A stretch of 35,000 nucleotides of DNA from an uncultured Pelagibacteraceae bacterium (GCA_902607525.1 CACLKK010000006.1:1-35000), one strand, 5' to 3'; shown: positions 17,798 to 28,694, numbered from the stretch's first letter. Numbers and translations: made by a program. Notes: generated by a model not told the origin, from the sequence alone.

Positions 17798-18406
17798 ATG
17801 GCTGATAGTAACGTAAAAGAGATAGAAGATTTAATTAGAATAATTTCTAAACTACCTGGATTAGGACCAAAGTCTGCAAAAAGAATTGTGCTTAAACTCA
17901 TAAATAATAGAGAAGAATTAATTAAGCCGCTAACTAATACGCTAGCTCAAGTATACAAAAACGTAGTTCGTTGCAGAACTTGCGGGAATTTAAAATCTAC
18001 AAATTCAGACTGCAATTGCGCAAGCAAAAAGTATGATCAAATTTGTGTGGTAGAAAATTTAGCCGATATGTTTGTCATTGAGAGCACAGGCATATACAAG
18101 GGGCACTATCATATTTTAGGAGGAACATTACCTTCTTTTGAAAGCAAAAATTCAGGTAACGGATTATTAATCGAATCGTTGCTAAATCGAGTTAAAAAAA
18201 ATTCAGTTAAAGAGGTAATTCTTGCAACAAGCGCTAGCATTGAAGGAGAAACAACAGCACATTATATATCCGACATTTTAAAAAATACAAAAGCTAAAAT
18301 AACGAGATTAGCAAAAGGAGTACCTGTGGGTGGAGAAATAGAATTTTTAGATGATGGAACTTTATATTCGGCCTTTAAAAATAGAAGTTCAATAACTAAT
18401 GATTAA
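17798..18406 (+). CDS. recR: Recombination mediator protein RecR
   Basis: LIRIISKLPGLGPKSAKRIVLKL; Cys-rich zinc motif; HVLGG-type motif (HYHILGGTLPS). Start moved from 17756 to ATG 17798. Confidence 0.93.
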   Translation: MADSNVKEIEDLIRIISKLPGLGPKSAKRIVLKLINNREELIKPLTNTLAQVYKNVVRCRTCGNLKSTNSDCNCASKKYDQICVVENLADMFVIESTGIYKGHYHILGGTLPSFESKNSGNGLLIESLLNRVKKNSVKEVILATSASIEGETTAHYISDILKNTKAKITRLAKGVPVGGEIEFLDDGTLYSAFKNRSSITND

Positions 18407-20013
18407 ATTTTTTCGTAAAGAGGAAGGGTTAAAAAGTCGTCAAAATTTTCTTTTGTTATCATATTTTTAAAAGTTTTTGCTGCATTTTCAAAAGAAACAC
18501 GATCTAAGCTTTTATCTCCTGTTCGCTCTTTCCAAGCTGCAAATCTTTTTTTAATTTTATTAAGTTCATCTGCAATCAATTCATCAATTAATTTTTCGTC
18601 AACTACTCTTCCATCGTCTAGTTTTACTTTGTATTTTAACCAGATCCAAAGTTGAGCTCTGCTTACCTCGCATGTTGCTGCGTCCGCCATTAAATAATTA
18701 ACTACACAGCATCCTGTTCCAATAGTCCAAAAAGCCATATATTCGATACCTTCATTAAGATTTTCCCTAACTCCTAGCTCAGTAATCGCATTTTCAATCT
18801 TTGGCTCATCTAATAAATCTCTACGTTTTATTTTTTCATTATTAAATTTTTTTAATTGATTTGGTCCATCAAAGTTTTTTTCAAATATATTTTTAACTGG
18901 TTCGACCAGACTTGGATGAGCGACCCAAGCACCATCATTTCCCTGATTTAACTCTCTTTCTTTATCTTTCTTAACGCCTGCAAGGGCTTTCTCGTTGACT
19001 TCTTTAGGATTAGCTTTAGCAATAACCTGCGCAGACATTCCTCCCATTCCAAAAGCTCCTCTCCTATGACAAGTATCAACAAGTAATTTATTATAATTTG
19101 ACATAAACGGAACAAACATATTTACCTTTGATCTGTCCGGCAATATTACTTTTTGTGTATTTCTATAAACTTTTTGGTATGAAAAAAGATAATCCCACCT
19201 TCCTGCATTTAAACCAACTATATGATCTTTAAGTTCCCACAAAAATTCATCCATTTGAAATACAGCATTAATAGTTTCAATTAAAACTGTAACTTTTACT
19301 GTACCAATTTCTAATCCTAATTTTTTTTCACAAAAAGAGATTACATCATTAAGCAATCGGCATTCTAAATAATGCTCCAGTTTTGGTAAATAAAAATAGG
19401 GGCCGCTTCCATTTTCAAGTAATTTTTTTGCATTATGAAATAATGAAAGAGCTAAATCAAAAAAGGTTCCGGATGCTCTCTCGCCATTTATTTCTAGATT
19501 TTTTTCATCAAGGTGAAGACCTCTGGGTCTGATAATAAGAACTGCAGTTTTTTCATTTAACTTATATTCTTTACCGCTTTTTGGATCAGTAAAATCGATT
19601 TTTTTATTAATAGCATCTTTCAGGTTAAGCTGTCCTTGTATTAAGTTATCAAAAGTAGGTGTTAACGAATCCTCAAAATCAGTCATGTAACAATCTGCTC
19701 CTGAATTTAATGCAGATATAAACATTTTTTTGGGTACGGGCGGACCTGTAATTTCAACTTGCCTTTTTAAAAGATCTTTAGGAATGTTTTTGATTTTCCA
19801 ATTATCATTTCTAATTTTTTTGGTCTCTTCTAAAAAATCTAGTTTACCACCATTATCAATGTCATTTTGTCTTTTTTTTCTTTCGCTTAAAAGCTCTAAT
19901 CTTTTGTGGTTAAACTTTTCATGTATTTCTTGAATAAACTTAAGAGCTTCATCAGACACAATCTCGTTATATCTAGACAAAATTTTGCCACTAATTTTTA
20001 TACTTTTACTCAT
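18403..20013 (-). CDS. aceB: Malate synthase (type A)
   Basis: ITGPPVPKKMFISALNSGADCYMTDFEDSLTPTFDNLIQGQ; VLIETINAVFQMDEFLWELKDHIVGLNAGRWDY; start MSKSIKISGKILSRYNEI at 20013. Confidence 0.93.
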   Translation of the reverse strand: MSKSIKISGKILSRYNEIVSDEALKFIQEIHEKFNHKRLELLSERKKRQNDIDNGGKLDFLEETKKIRNDNWKIKNIPKDLLKRQVEITGPPVPKKMFISALNSGADCYMTDFEDSLTPTFDNLIQGQLNLKDAINKKIDFTDPKSGKEYKLNEKTAVLIIRPRGLHLDEKNLEINGERASGTFFDLALSLFHNAKKLLENGSGPYFYLPKLEHYLECRLLNDVISFCEKKLGLEIGTVKVTVLIETINAVFQMDEFLWELKDHIVGLNAGRWDYLFSYQKVYRNTQKVILPDRSKVNMFVPFMSNYNKLLVDTCHRRGAFGMGGMSAQVIAKANPKEVNEKALAGVKKDKERELNQGNDGAWVAHPSLVEPVKNIFEKNFDGPNQLKKFNNEKIKRRDLLDEPKIENAITELGVRENLNEGIEYMAFWTIGTGCCVVNYLMADAATCEVSRAQLWIWLKYKVKLDDGRVVDEKLIDELIADELNKIKKRFAAWKERTGDKSLDRVSFENAAKTFKNMITKENFDDFLTLPLYEKI

Positions 20014-20071
20014 TAAGACGATATTTTTATGTGTATATATATTCTTAATCAAGTATTATCTAATTAGTTAA

Positions 20072-21169
20072 ATGAAAAATTATTTGGAATTTGAAAGAGA
20101 CATAAAGGACTTAGAAGAAGAGTTAGAAAAATTAAAAGACCCCTTCAATAAAGAAGGTCTATCTGAAGTTGAAACTCACAAAATATCTAATATACAGTCC
20201 CAGATTAATGAAAAATTAAGAATTTCTTATTCAAATCTTAATGAGTGGCAAAAAACTCAGGTGGCAAGGCATGAGGACAGACCAAAAGCAAAGTTTTTTA
20301 TAGATAACTTATTTACAAATTTTATTAATTTATCTGGCGATAGAAGATTTTCAGAAGATGAGGCTGTCTTAGCAGGCTTTGCTAAATTTGAAGAAAGATC
20401 TATTTTAGTAATAGGACAAGAGAAAGGAAAAGATCTTGATAGTAGATTAAAAAGAAATTTTGGCATGATGAGACCTGAGGGTTATAGGAAAAGTATAAGA
20501 TTAATGAAGCTTGCTGATAAATTTAATATTCCGGTTATAACATTTATTGACACACCGGGAGCCTATCCAGGAATAGGGGCTGAACAACGAGGACAAGCAG
20601 AGGCAATTGCAAGCTCAATAGAATGTTGCATGTCATTAAAAGTTCCAATTATTTCTTTTATTTCAGGAGAGGGTGGTTCAGGCGGGGCAATTGCATTAGC
20701 TTCAGCAAATAAAGTTTTAATGTTCGAGAATGCTATTTATTCCGTTATATCACCAGAAGGATGTGCTTCCATATTATGGAGAGACCCAAGCAAATCATTA
20801 GAGGCAGCAAAAGCGATGAAGTTAACTGCAAATGAACTTTTAAAAATGAAAATTATTGATGAAATAATTAAAGAACCAGTTGGTGGCGCACATCGAAATA
20901 AAGAGGAAATTTTATTTTCAACCAGAGAGGCGCTAAATAATTCTTTAGATGAATTTAAAGAATCTTCCAGAGAAGAAATTCATGAACAAAGGAAAAAAAA
21001 GTTTTTAAATATTGGTAAGCAAAAACCTTTCAGAGTATTTTCTGCAGACAGTAATTGGGTAAATAAAAGTAATTTTTTTGGTGGTGTTAGAGAAATATTT
21101 GTTAAATTTAAAAAAGAATTGATTATAGGAATTATTTTGCTTACAGTTTTCCTGTTATATTTTCTATAA
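20072..21169 (+). CDS. accA: Acetyl-CoA carboxylase carboxyltransferase alpha subunit with C-terminal hydrophobic extension
   Basis: YLEFERDIKDLEEELEKLK; RPKAKFFIDNLFTNFINLSGDR; ITFIDTPGAYPGIGAEQRGQAEAIA; extra C-terminus ending KKELIIGIILLTVFLLYFL. Confidence 0.95.
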   Translation: MKNYLEFERDIKDLEEELEKLKDPFNKEGLSEVETHKISNIQSQINEKLRISYSNLNEWQKTQVARHEDRPKAKFFIDNLFTNFINLSGDRRFSEDEAVLAGFAKFEERSILVIGQEKGKDLDSRLKRNFGMMRPEGYRKSIRLMKLADKFNIPVITFIDTPGAYPGIGAEQRGQAEAIASSIECCMSLKVPIISFISGEGGSGGAIALASANKVLMFENAIYSVISPEGCASILWRDPSKSLEAAKAMKLTANELLKMKIIDEIIKEPVGGAHRNKEEILFSTREALNNSLDEFKESSREEIHEQRKKKFLNIGKQKPFRVFSADSNWVNKSNFFGGVREIFVKFKKELIIGIILLTVFLLYFL

Positions 21170-21173
21170 AATA

Positions 21174-23732
21174 CTATAAAGCGCCACAACAATTTTTATA
21201 TTTTTTTCCAGTTGCAGGACATCTTTCGTTTCTTGAAAATTTTTCATTTTTTTTAATTATCAATAAACACTTTGGATTGTCCGTAAAACTTTTTGTAGAG
21301 CTTCGTTTTTCAGCTGATATTTCATCTTGCGTAACGATTTCAAGGTTATTAAGAAAAGTAATAAAGTCAATTTTGATTTTATTTAATAACTCTTCAAATA
21401 ATTTAAATGCCTCTCTTTTAAACTCTTCCAAAGGGTCTTTTTGTGCATAGCCTCTTAACCCCACAACTTGCCTTAAATGTTCTAAGTATTGTAGATGTGA
21501 TCTCCATAAAAAATCAACAGTTTGTAAGAACACTCTTTTTTCGAGCCCCATATTTGTAGTTTCGTCAATTCCTTTAATTCTTTTATTTCTAAATTCAATA
21601 AATTTTTTTTTAATTTCTTCTTCAAATTCTTTGTCTTTTAAATTTATAATATTTGTTAAATCCGAATCCTTTACTGATCTGCCCAAAATAGGTTTAATTC
21701 TTGTTCTAAAGGCTTCTATTTGATTTTCCCTTTCATAAATTTTTTTTTCATTCAAGAAAACTTTTATTAGATCTTCAAGAAAGCTATTAATTATGTCATC
21801 AACATTTTTAGATTTTAAAATTTCTTTTCTTTGTTCAAAGATAACTTTTCTTTGATCATTCATAGTATCGTCGAATTTTAGTAAAGTTTTTCTTATGTCA
21901 TAGTTTCTTCCTTCTACGCGCTTTTGTGCTCCTTCCAATGCCTTGTTGATCCATGGATGATCAATCGACTCGCCTTCTTTTAATCCAAATTTCTTCATAA
22001 TCGAATCTATAGATTCTGAACCAAATATTCTCATTAGGTCATCCTCTAAACTAATATAAAAAATAGAATTTCCTTCATCTCCTTGTCTTCCAGATCTTCC
22101 TCTCAATTGATTGTCAATTCTTCTACTTTCGTGTCTTTCTGTACCAATAACGAAAAGCCCACCAAGTTGTTTAACTTTATCTTTTTCTTGTTGGTTGCTT
22201 TCGTTTAAAATTTTTCCACCAAGTTTAACATCAGTACCTCTGCCCGCCATGTTTGTGGCACAAGTTACGGCATCAAGTTTTCCAGCATCAGCAATTATAT
22301 TTGCTTCTTTTTCATGGTTTTTTGCATTCAGTACAGAGTGTTTAATTCCACTGTCTGTAAGCAATTTAGAATAAATTTCTGATTTATTTATGCTTGTTGT
22401 TCCGATTAAAACTGGTTGACCCTTTTTATTACATTCAATTACTTTATTTATTATTGCTTTATTTTTTTCTTTTTCCGTTCGAAAAATTTGGTCATTCCAA
22501 TCTTTTCTTATCATTTCTTTATTTGTTGGAACTGTCACTACGGGCAGTTTGTATATATCAAAAAATTCTTCTGACTCTGTTGCGGCTGTACCGGTCATAC
22601 CAGCTAACTTGCTATATAAGCGAAAATAATTTTGATAAGTAATTGAAGCCAACGTATGATTTTCACTTTGGATCTCAACTTTTTCTTTTGCTTCTATAGC
22701 TTGGTGCAAGCCATCTGAGAATCTTCTTCCTTCAAGAACTCTTCCTGTGAATTCATCAATTAATTGTACTTTATTTTCTCTAACAATGTAGTCAGTATCC
22801 TTTGAAAATAATAAATTTGCTTTTAAAGCTTGGTTGATATGATGGACTAAATTAATATTTTGCGGGTCATAAAAATTATTATTTTTAAGAATACCATAAG
22901 TCTCAGATAATTTTTCAATTTTATCTATTCCCTTTTCAGAAAGCATGACGTTTCTATTTTTTTCATCTAATTCATAATCTTGTTTATTTAGTTCTTTTAC
23001 AAATTTGTTGGATACAAAATACTGATCTGACTTATCTTCTGTTGAACCTGAAATAACCAGCGGAGTCCTAGCTTCATCAATAAGTATACTGTCGACTTCA
23101 TCAACTATACAATAAAAATGATCTCGCTGAACCATTTCTTCAACATTATACTTCATGTTATCTCTCAGGTAATCAAAACCAAATTCACTATTAGTTCCAT
23201 AAGTTACATCACAGTTATAATTTTTTTTTCGAGATGGATCGTCCATTTCATTCGTTATGCACCCTACTGACAAACCTAAAAATTTATATATTTGCCCCAT
23301 CCATTCCGAATCTCTTTTTGCCAAGTAGTCGTTTACGGTTACTACATGAACCCCTTTTCCAATTAGTGAGTTTAAATAAACTGGTAGAGTTGATACTAAA
23401 GTTTTACCTTCTCCAGTTTTCATTTCAGCAATTTTTCCTTGGTGAAGAATCATCCCGCCCATTAATTGAACATCAAAGTGTCGTTCAGATAAGGCTCTCC
23501 TAGATGCTTCTCTTACACAGGCAAACGCTTCAGGAATTAAATCTTCTAATTTAATACCATTTTGGACCTTAGATTTAAATTCGGCTGTTTTAGCTATGAA
23601 ACTTTCGCTAGGTATATCTTTAATTTTTGACTCCCAACTATTAATTTTTTCGACTATTGACTTTAATCGGCCAATTTCTCTTTGACTTGAATTTTTTACA
23701 AATTTGCCGATAATGCCGCTAATATTTAACAT
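21174..23732 (-). CDS. secA: Protein translocase ATPase SecA
   Basis: MKTGEGKTLVSTLPVYLNSL; VDEVDSILIDEARTPLVISG; GRGTDVKLGG; GLRGYAQKDPLEEFKREAF; C-terminal SEC-C-like segment. Confidence 0.97.
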   Translation of the reverse strand: MLNISGIIGKFVKNSSQREIGRLKSIVEKINSWESKIKDIPSESFIAKTAEFKSKVQNGIKLEDLIPEAFACVREASRRALSERHFDVQLMGGMILHQGKIAEMKTGEGKTLVSTLPVYLNSLIGKGVHVVTVNDYLAKRDSEWMGQIYKFLGLSVGCITNEMDDPSRKKNYNCDVTYGTNSEFGFDYLRDNMKYNVEEMVQRDHFYCIVDEVDSILIDEARTPLVISGSTEDKSDQYFVSNKFVKELNKQDYELDEKNRNVMLSEKGIDKIEKLSETYGILKNNNFYDPQNINLVHHINQALKANLLFSKDTDYIVRENKVQLIDEFTGRVLEGRRFSDGLHQAIEAKEKVEIQSENHTLASITYQNYFRLYSKLAGMTGTAATESEEFFDIYKLPVVTVPTNKEMIRKDWNDQIFRTEKEKNKAIINKVIECNKKGQPVLIGTTSINKSEIYSKLLTDSGIKHSVLNAKNHEKEANIIADAGKLDAVTCATNMAGRGTDVKLGGKILNESNQQEKDKVKQLGGLFVIGTERHESRRIDNQLRGRSGRQGDEGNSIFYISLEDDLMRIFGSESIDSIMKKFGLKEGESIDHPWINKALEGAQKRVEGRNYDIRKTLLKFDDTMNDQRKVIFEQRKEILKSKNVDDIINSFLEDLIKVFLNEKKIYERENQIEAFRTRIKPILGRSVKDSDLTNIINLKDKEFEEEIKKKFIEFRNKRIKGIDETTNMGLEKRVFLQTVDFLWRSHLQYLEHLRQVVGLRGYAQKDPLEEFKREAFKLFEELLNKIKIDFITFLNNLEIVTQDEISAEKRSSTKSFTDNPKCLLIIKKNEKFSRNERCPATGKKYKNCCGAL

Positions 23733-23793
23733 AAATAATTATATTGTTTTAGATAAGACTTATATAATCAATAATAATAGATTTTAAATAGTA

Positions 23794-25098
23794 ATGACTT
23801 TAAATTTAAAAAACCTGCTTAATCCCAAAGTTAAAATGTCGAAAATGGGGGAATTTCAAGAATTGAAGCCAATTGAAGGGCTACAAATCTCAGCAGTATC
23901 AGCAGATCTATATGGTGATGGTAGAGACGATCTAACATTATTCTTCTTTGATGAAGGAGCAAATTTCGGAGCAGTATATACAAATTCTAAAGTCACTTCG
24001 GCGAGCATAAACTGGAATTTAAAAATAAAAAGGCATTTTGTAAAAGCTCTTATGATCAATACAAAAAATGCAAATACTTTTACAGGAATAAAGGGAGCTC
24101 AAGGTTTAAAAGAGGTTGCTTTAGCATTATCAAAGTCTCTCACTTTAAAATCATCACAATCACCTAAAGGAGTTAAAGAAGTTATAAAAATTACAGATTT
24201 ACTTTTCGCATCTACTGGGGTGATAGGTGAAGATTTTCCATATTTAAAGATAAAAAACAGAATACCAGAATTAGTAAAAAAATTAAGAACAGATCAAAAT
24301 AAGTTTGTATGGTTCAAAGCAGCCAGCGCAATAATGACTACCGATACAAGACCAAAGGTAGCCTATGAAGAATGTAAAATAGGAAATAAATTAATTAAAA
24401 TTTCAGGAATAGCCAAAGGATCAGGAATGATAGCTCCTAATATGGCGACCATGTTGTCGTTTATATTTACTGATGCAAATATACCTTCAGTTTTTTTAAA
24501 AAGCATTTTAAAAAAAGTAACGGCAACAACTTTTAATTCAATAACTGTAGACAGCGACACATCAACAAATGATATGGTGGCTATTTTTGCTACGGGAAAA
24601 GCAAAAAATTCTAAAATTTATAACGTGTTGGATCCCAAATTGTTAGATTTTGAAAAAGCCTTACATAGATTAGCTTTAAATTTAGCTAAACAAATCGTGG
24701 TAGACGGAGAAGGAGCTAAAAAGTTTATTACAGTAAATGTAGTAGGAGCAAGGTCATCATCGATGGCAAAAAATATCGGTTTTTCAATTGCTAACTCTCC
24801 ACTGTTTAAAACAGCTGTTGCCGGAGAAGATCCAAACTGGGGAAGAATTGTTATGGCAATCGGTAAATCAGGAGAAAACGTACAACCAAGCAAAATCGAA
24901 ATAAAATTTGGAAAGTATTTGGTTGCTGAACAAGGTAGAGTAGCAAAAGATTATAATGAAAACGATTTAAAAGAATATATGAAATGGGATTCAATTGAAG
25001 TTGAAGCAAATTTAAATTTAGGTAACGCATCCTTCTCTGTTTATACATGCGATCTTACACATGATTATATTGATATAAATGCTGACTACAGAAATTAA
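23794..25098 (+). CDS. argJ: Glutamate N-acetyltransferase/amino-acid acetyltransferase
   Basis: GIAKGSGMIAPNMATMLSFIFTDA autoprocessing site; FNSITVDSDTSTNDMV; GEDPNWGRIVMAIG. Confidence 0.95.
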   Translation: MTLNLKNLLNPKVKMSKMGEFQELKPIEGLQISAVSADLYGDGRDDLTLFFFDEGANFGAVYTNSKVTSASINWNLKIKRHFVKALMINTKNANTFTGIKGAQGLKEVALALSKSLTLKSSQSPKGVKEVIKITDLLFASTGVIGEDFPYLKIKNRIPELVKKLRTDQNKFVWFKAASAIMTTDTRPKVAYEECKIGNKLIKISGIAKGSGMIAPNMATMLSFIFTDANIPSVFLKSILKKVTATTFNSITVDSDTSTNDMVAIFATGKAKNSKIYNVLDPKLLDFEKALHRLALNLAKQIVVDGEGAKKFITVNVVGARSSSMAKNIGFSIANSPLFKTAVAGEDPNWGRIVMAIGKSGENVQPSKIEIKFGKYLVAEQGRVAKDYNENDLKEYMKWDSIEVEANLNLGNASFSVYTCDLTHDYIDINADYRN

Positions 25099-25138
25099 TA
25101 TTTGGTTTTTTAAAAAAAATTAAATAATATATTAATAA

Positions 25139-25555
25139 ATGATTAAATATAATTTAATATGCAATTGTGGAAAAACTTTTGAAAGCTGGTTTTCAAGTTC
25201 AAGTGAATTTGATACTTTGTGCAAAAAAAAGATTGTAAAATGCATTTATTGTAATTCTTCACTTGTAAAAAAAACTGTAATGGCTCCTAGTTTAGCCAGC
25301 AAATCAAATAAAATTTTAAAAAAAACAAAATTAGAAAAAGATATAAAAAAACAACTTTTAGATTTTAGAAAATATATAGAAAAAAATTGCAAAAATGTTG
25401 GTGACAAGTTTACTCAAGAGGCAAGAAGTATTCATTATGATAAAAAAACATCCCAGGGAATATATGGCAGAGCTACACCAGAAGAAACATCAGAATTACT
25501 TGAAGAAGGGATAGAAGTCGCAACTGTACCTTGGATTGATAAATCAGAGAACTAA
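25139..25555 (+). CDS. DUF1178-family protein
   Basis: MIKYNLICNCGKTFESWFSSSSEFDTLCKKKIVKCIYC N-terminus and GIYGRATPEETSELLEEGIEV C-terminus are typical of the family. Confidence 0.85.
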   Translation: MIKYNLICNCGKTFESWFSSSSEFDTLCKKKIVKCIYCNSSLVKKTVMAPSLASKSNKILKKTKLEKDIKKQLLDFRKYIEKNCKNVGDKFTQEARSIHYDKKTSQGIYGRATPEETSELLEEGIEVATVPWIDKSEN

Positions 25556-26277
25556 TTTTTTAAAAAGGTGTAGATGTAATTTACTGATGCGTCTTTACTT
25601 TCATGCCATTTTTTGGAAAATAAATTAAATTTCATTCCAATCAATTGATCAGGTAAAAAACTATTTTTTTTTGCAATTAATTCTAAGTCTTTTGGGGATA
25701 AAAATTTATCCCAGTCATGGGTGCCTATTGGAAGCCATCTTAAAACATATTCAGCACCCAAGATTGCAAACATATAAGATTTTAAATTTTTGTTTATAGT
25801 TGCAACAAACATAATTCCATTTTTTTTTATTAACCCTGAGCAGTTTTTAATAAATAAATTTACATCAGAAACATGCTCCACCACTTCCATGTTTAGAATG
25901 ACATCAAATTCACTTTTAAGATTTAAATTTTCTGGAGAAGACTTTAAATATTTAATATCTAAATTCATTTCTTTAGAATGTAATTTTGCAACTTCGATAT
26001 TGTTATTTGATGCATCAATTCCAGTCATCTTAGCTCCTAGTCTACTCAAAGGCTCACATAAAAGTCCGCCACCACAACCGATATCTAAAATTTTTAATTC
26101 ATCTAATGGCTTTTCACTATACAGGCCTCTATTAAAATGATTAATCAATTTCTCTTTGATGAACTTAATTCTAGCTGGATTAAAAAGGTGCAAAGGCTTA
26201 AATTTTCCATTTGGATTCCACCAATCTTGGGCTAATTTAGAAAACTTTTCTATTTCTATTTTATCTACTGTAGTCAA
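25552..26277 (-). CDS. ubiG: Bifunctional ubiquinone biosynthesis O-methyltransferase
   Basis: FSKLAQDWWNPNGKFKPLHLFNPARIKFI; ILDIGCGGGLLCEPLSRLGA; TFLKN end; GTHDWDKFLSPKDL. Confidence 0.94.
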   Translation of the reverse strand: MTTVDKIEIEKFSKLAQDWWNPNGKFKPLHLFNPARIKFIKEKLINHFNRGLYSEKPLDELKILDIGCGGGLLCEPLSRLGAKMTGIDASNNNIEVAKLHSKEMNLDIKYLKSSPENLNLKSEFDVILNMEVVEHVSDVNLFIKNCSGLIKKNGIMFVATINKNLKSYMFAILGAEYVLRWLPIGTHDWDKFLSPKDLELIAKKNSFLPDQLIGMKFNLFSKKWHESKDASVNYIYTFLKN

Positions 26278-26366
26278 AATAATATAAATTTAGATACACT
26301 TGTGCATTTTTATAATTAAGAGTATTTATTAATAAAAAATATATAAAGTAAATAAGATATTTTATC

Positions 26367-27581
26367 ATGAAAAAATTAACTTTAAAATTTGGTGGAACAA
26401 GTTTAAATACTGTAGATCAAATCAAAAAAGTAGCCAACATAGTGAAAAAAAGGCACGATGAGGGCAATCAGATTATAGTTATTGTTTCTGCTATGGCAGG
26501 AGCAACTAATGACTTAATGTCTAAATCTAAATCAATTAGTAAAAATTTTGATAACAAGGAATTAGACGTGCTACTTTCTTCTGGAGAACAAGTTTCATGT
26601 TCTCTTTTGTCAGGAGCGCTTATAGAGCTAGGCATTAAAGCTAGATCATGGTTAGGCTGGCAAATTCCAATTTTTACAAATAAAAACTATACTTCATCAC
26701 AAATAATTAAAATAAATACGGATGAAATTTCAAATTTTATTTCAAAAAAAGGTGTAGCTGTTATTGCTGGTTTCCAGGGTGTTTCGGAAGAATTTAGAAT
26801 CACAACTTTAGGTCGAGGTGGTTCCGACCTGTCTGCTGTTGCAGTAGCAAAATTTTTTCAAACAGATTCTTGTGAAATTTATACTGATGTCGAAGGCGTT
26901 CTTACAACGGATCCTTCTATAAATGAAAAAGCTAAGAAAATTGAAAAAATTTCTTACGAAGAGATGCTAGAGATGGCTTCTTTAGGTGCAAAAGTTATGC
27001 AACCAAATGCGGTGCAAACATCCATGATAGATAATATTCCAATTCATGTAAGATCTACTTTTTCAGGAAAACCTGGTACAAAAATAATTTCTGAAAATGA
27101 AATTGATAATAAAAAAGTAATCACTGGAATAGCTTATTCAAAAGGCAATGCTAAAGTATCTATCGTTGGAGTTGTAGATAAACCAGGTGTAGCAGCTGAT
27201 GTTTTTGAACCAATAGGAAAAAACAATATTAATATTGATATGGTTATACAAAATACTTCTCTCGATGGAAAAAATGCTAATATAACTTTTACTATTAAAC
27301 AGGAGGATTTAAATAAAACATTAAGTATAATCAAAAAAAGCAAAGAAAAATTAAATTATAATAAAATAACACATGATGATAAGCTAGCAAAAGTATCAAT
27401 CATTGGAGCAGGTATGATAAGTGAATCGGGTGTAACTCATAAAATGTTTAGATCCTTGGCAGATGAAAAAATAAATATATTAGCAATTTCTACTTCAGAA
27501 ATAAAAATTTCTGTTTTAATTAAAGAAGAGTTGACCCAGAGAGCAGTAAAAACATTGCACAAAGCATTCGGACTTAACTGA
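26367..27581 (+). CDS. lysC: Aspartate kinase
   Basis: [44 protein letters not shown]; two C-terminal ACT domains. Confidence 0.95.
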   Translation: MKKLTLKFGGTSLNTVDQIKKVANIVKKRHDEGNQIIVIVSAMAGATNDLMSKSKSISKNFDNKELDVLLSSGEQVSCSLLSGALIELGIKARSWLGWQIPIFTNKNYTSSQIIKINTDEISNFISKKGVAVIAGFQGVSEEFRITTLGRGGSDLSAVAVAKFFQTDSCEIYTDVEGVLTTDPSINEKAKKIEKISYEEMLEMASLGAKVMQPNAVQTSMIDNIPIHVRSTFSGKPGTKIISENEIDNKKVITGIAYSKGNAKVSIVGVVDKPGVAADVFEPIGKNNINIDMVIQNTSLDGKNANITFTIKQEDLNKTLSIIKKSKEKLNYNKITHDDKLAKVSIIGAGMISESGVTHKMFRSLADEKINILAISTSEIKISVLIKEELTQRAVKTLHKAFGLN

Positions 27582-27588
27582 TAAGTTA

Positions 27589-28686
27589 ATGAGCATTAGA
27601 CCATTTAGAGATATTAAAAGAAGAAAGACCAAAAAAATTAAAGTTGGTAACGTTGAAGTTGGTGGGGATGCTAAAATTTCTGTTCAATCAATGACAAATA
27701 CTTTAACAACAAATATTAATGATACCGTAAAGCAAATTAATCAATTAACAGAAGCTGGAGTTGATATCGTACGAGTTTCGTGTCCAGACAGGGATTCGTC
27801 ATTAGCTCTTAAAAGTATTGTTACTCAAATTAATGTGCCGTTGGTTGCTGATATTCATTTCCATTATAAAAGAGCGATAGAAGCAGCAGAATCAGGAGCT
27901 CATTGTTTGAGAATTAATCCCGGGAATATTGGTTCAAAAGAAAAAATGAAAGAAATACTGAAGGCAGCAAAAGATTATGGATGCTCAATAAGAATTGGTG
28001 TTAATGCCGGCTCTCTAGAAAAAAAACTGTTAGAAAAATATAAGGAGCCATGCCCAGAAGCATTAGTTGAAAGTGCATTAAATAATATAAAATTATTAGA
28101 AGATCAAAATTTTTTTAATTTTAAAATTAGTGTAAAATCATCTGATGTTTTTTTAGCTACAAAAGCTTATAGATCTTTATCAAAAGTTTGTGATTATCCT
28201 TTACATTTAGGAATTACTGAAGCAGGGAGCTTAACATCTGGAAGCATAAAATCTTCCCTAGGTATTGGCCTATTATTAATGGAAGGTATAGGTGACACAA
28301 TAAGGGTTTCCTTATCAGCAGACCCCGTTGAAGAAGTAAAAATTGGTTACGAAATTTTAAAATCATTAAATTTAAGACAAAGAGGAGTAAACATTATTGC
28401 TTGTCCTTCCTGTGCTAGACAGGCATTTCCTGTAATTGATACCGTTAAGATATTAGAAGAAAAACTTTCTCACATTAGAGAACCAATAACATTGTCAATA
28501 ATCGGTTGTGTAGTTAATGGTCCAGGCGAAGCAGCTCAGACACATATAGGTCTAACAGGCGGAGGCAAGGGCAATCATATGATGTATATTTCCGGTCTAC
28601 CCCATCACAAAGTTGCCACTAATAAAATGATAGATGAAGTTGTTACTCTTGTTGAAAAAAAATCTAAAGAATTAAGAAGTAACTAA
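27589..28686 (+). CDS. ispG: 4-hydroxy-3-methylbut-2-enyl diphosphate synthase
   Basis: [71 protein letters not shown]. Confidence 0.95.
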   Translation: MSIRPFRDIKRRKTKKIKVGNVEVGGDAKISVQSMTNTLTTNINDTVKQINQLTEAGVDIVRVSCPDRDSSLALKSIVTQINVPLVADIHFHYKRAIEAAESGAHCLRINPGNIGSKEKMKEILKAAKDYGCSIRIGVNAGSLEKKLLEKYKEPCPEALVESALNNIKLLEDQNFFNFKISVKSSDVFLATKAYRSLSKVCDYPLHLGITEAGSLTSGSIKSSLGIGLLLMEGIGDTIRVSLSADPVEEVKIGYEILKSLNLRQRGVNIIACPSCARQAFPVIDTVKILEEKLSHIREPITLSIIGCVVNGPGEAAQTHIGLTGGGKGNHMMYISGLPHHKVATNKMIDEVVTLVEKKSKELRSN

Positions 28687-28694
28687 ATAAGAAA

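Noticed and set aside
20257-25048. Antisense ORFs within accA, secA and argJ (20257-20466, 20980-21192, 22111-23503, 23856-25048)
   Set aside because: Embedded in strong conserved genes, no recognisable domain, no ribosome-binding context.
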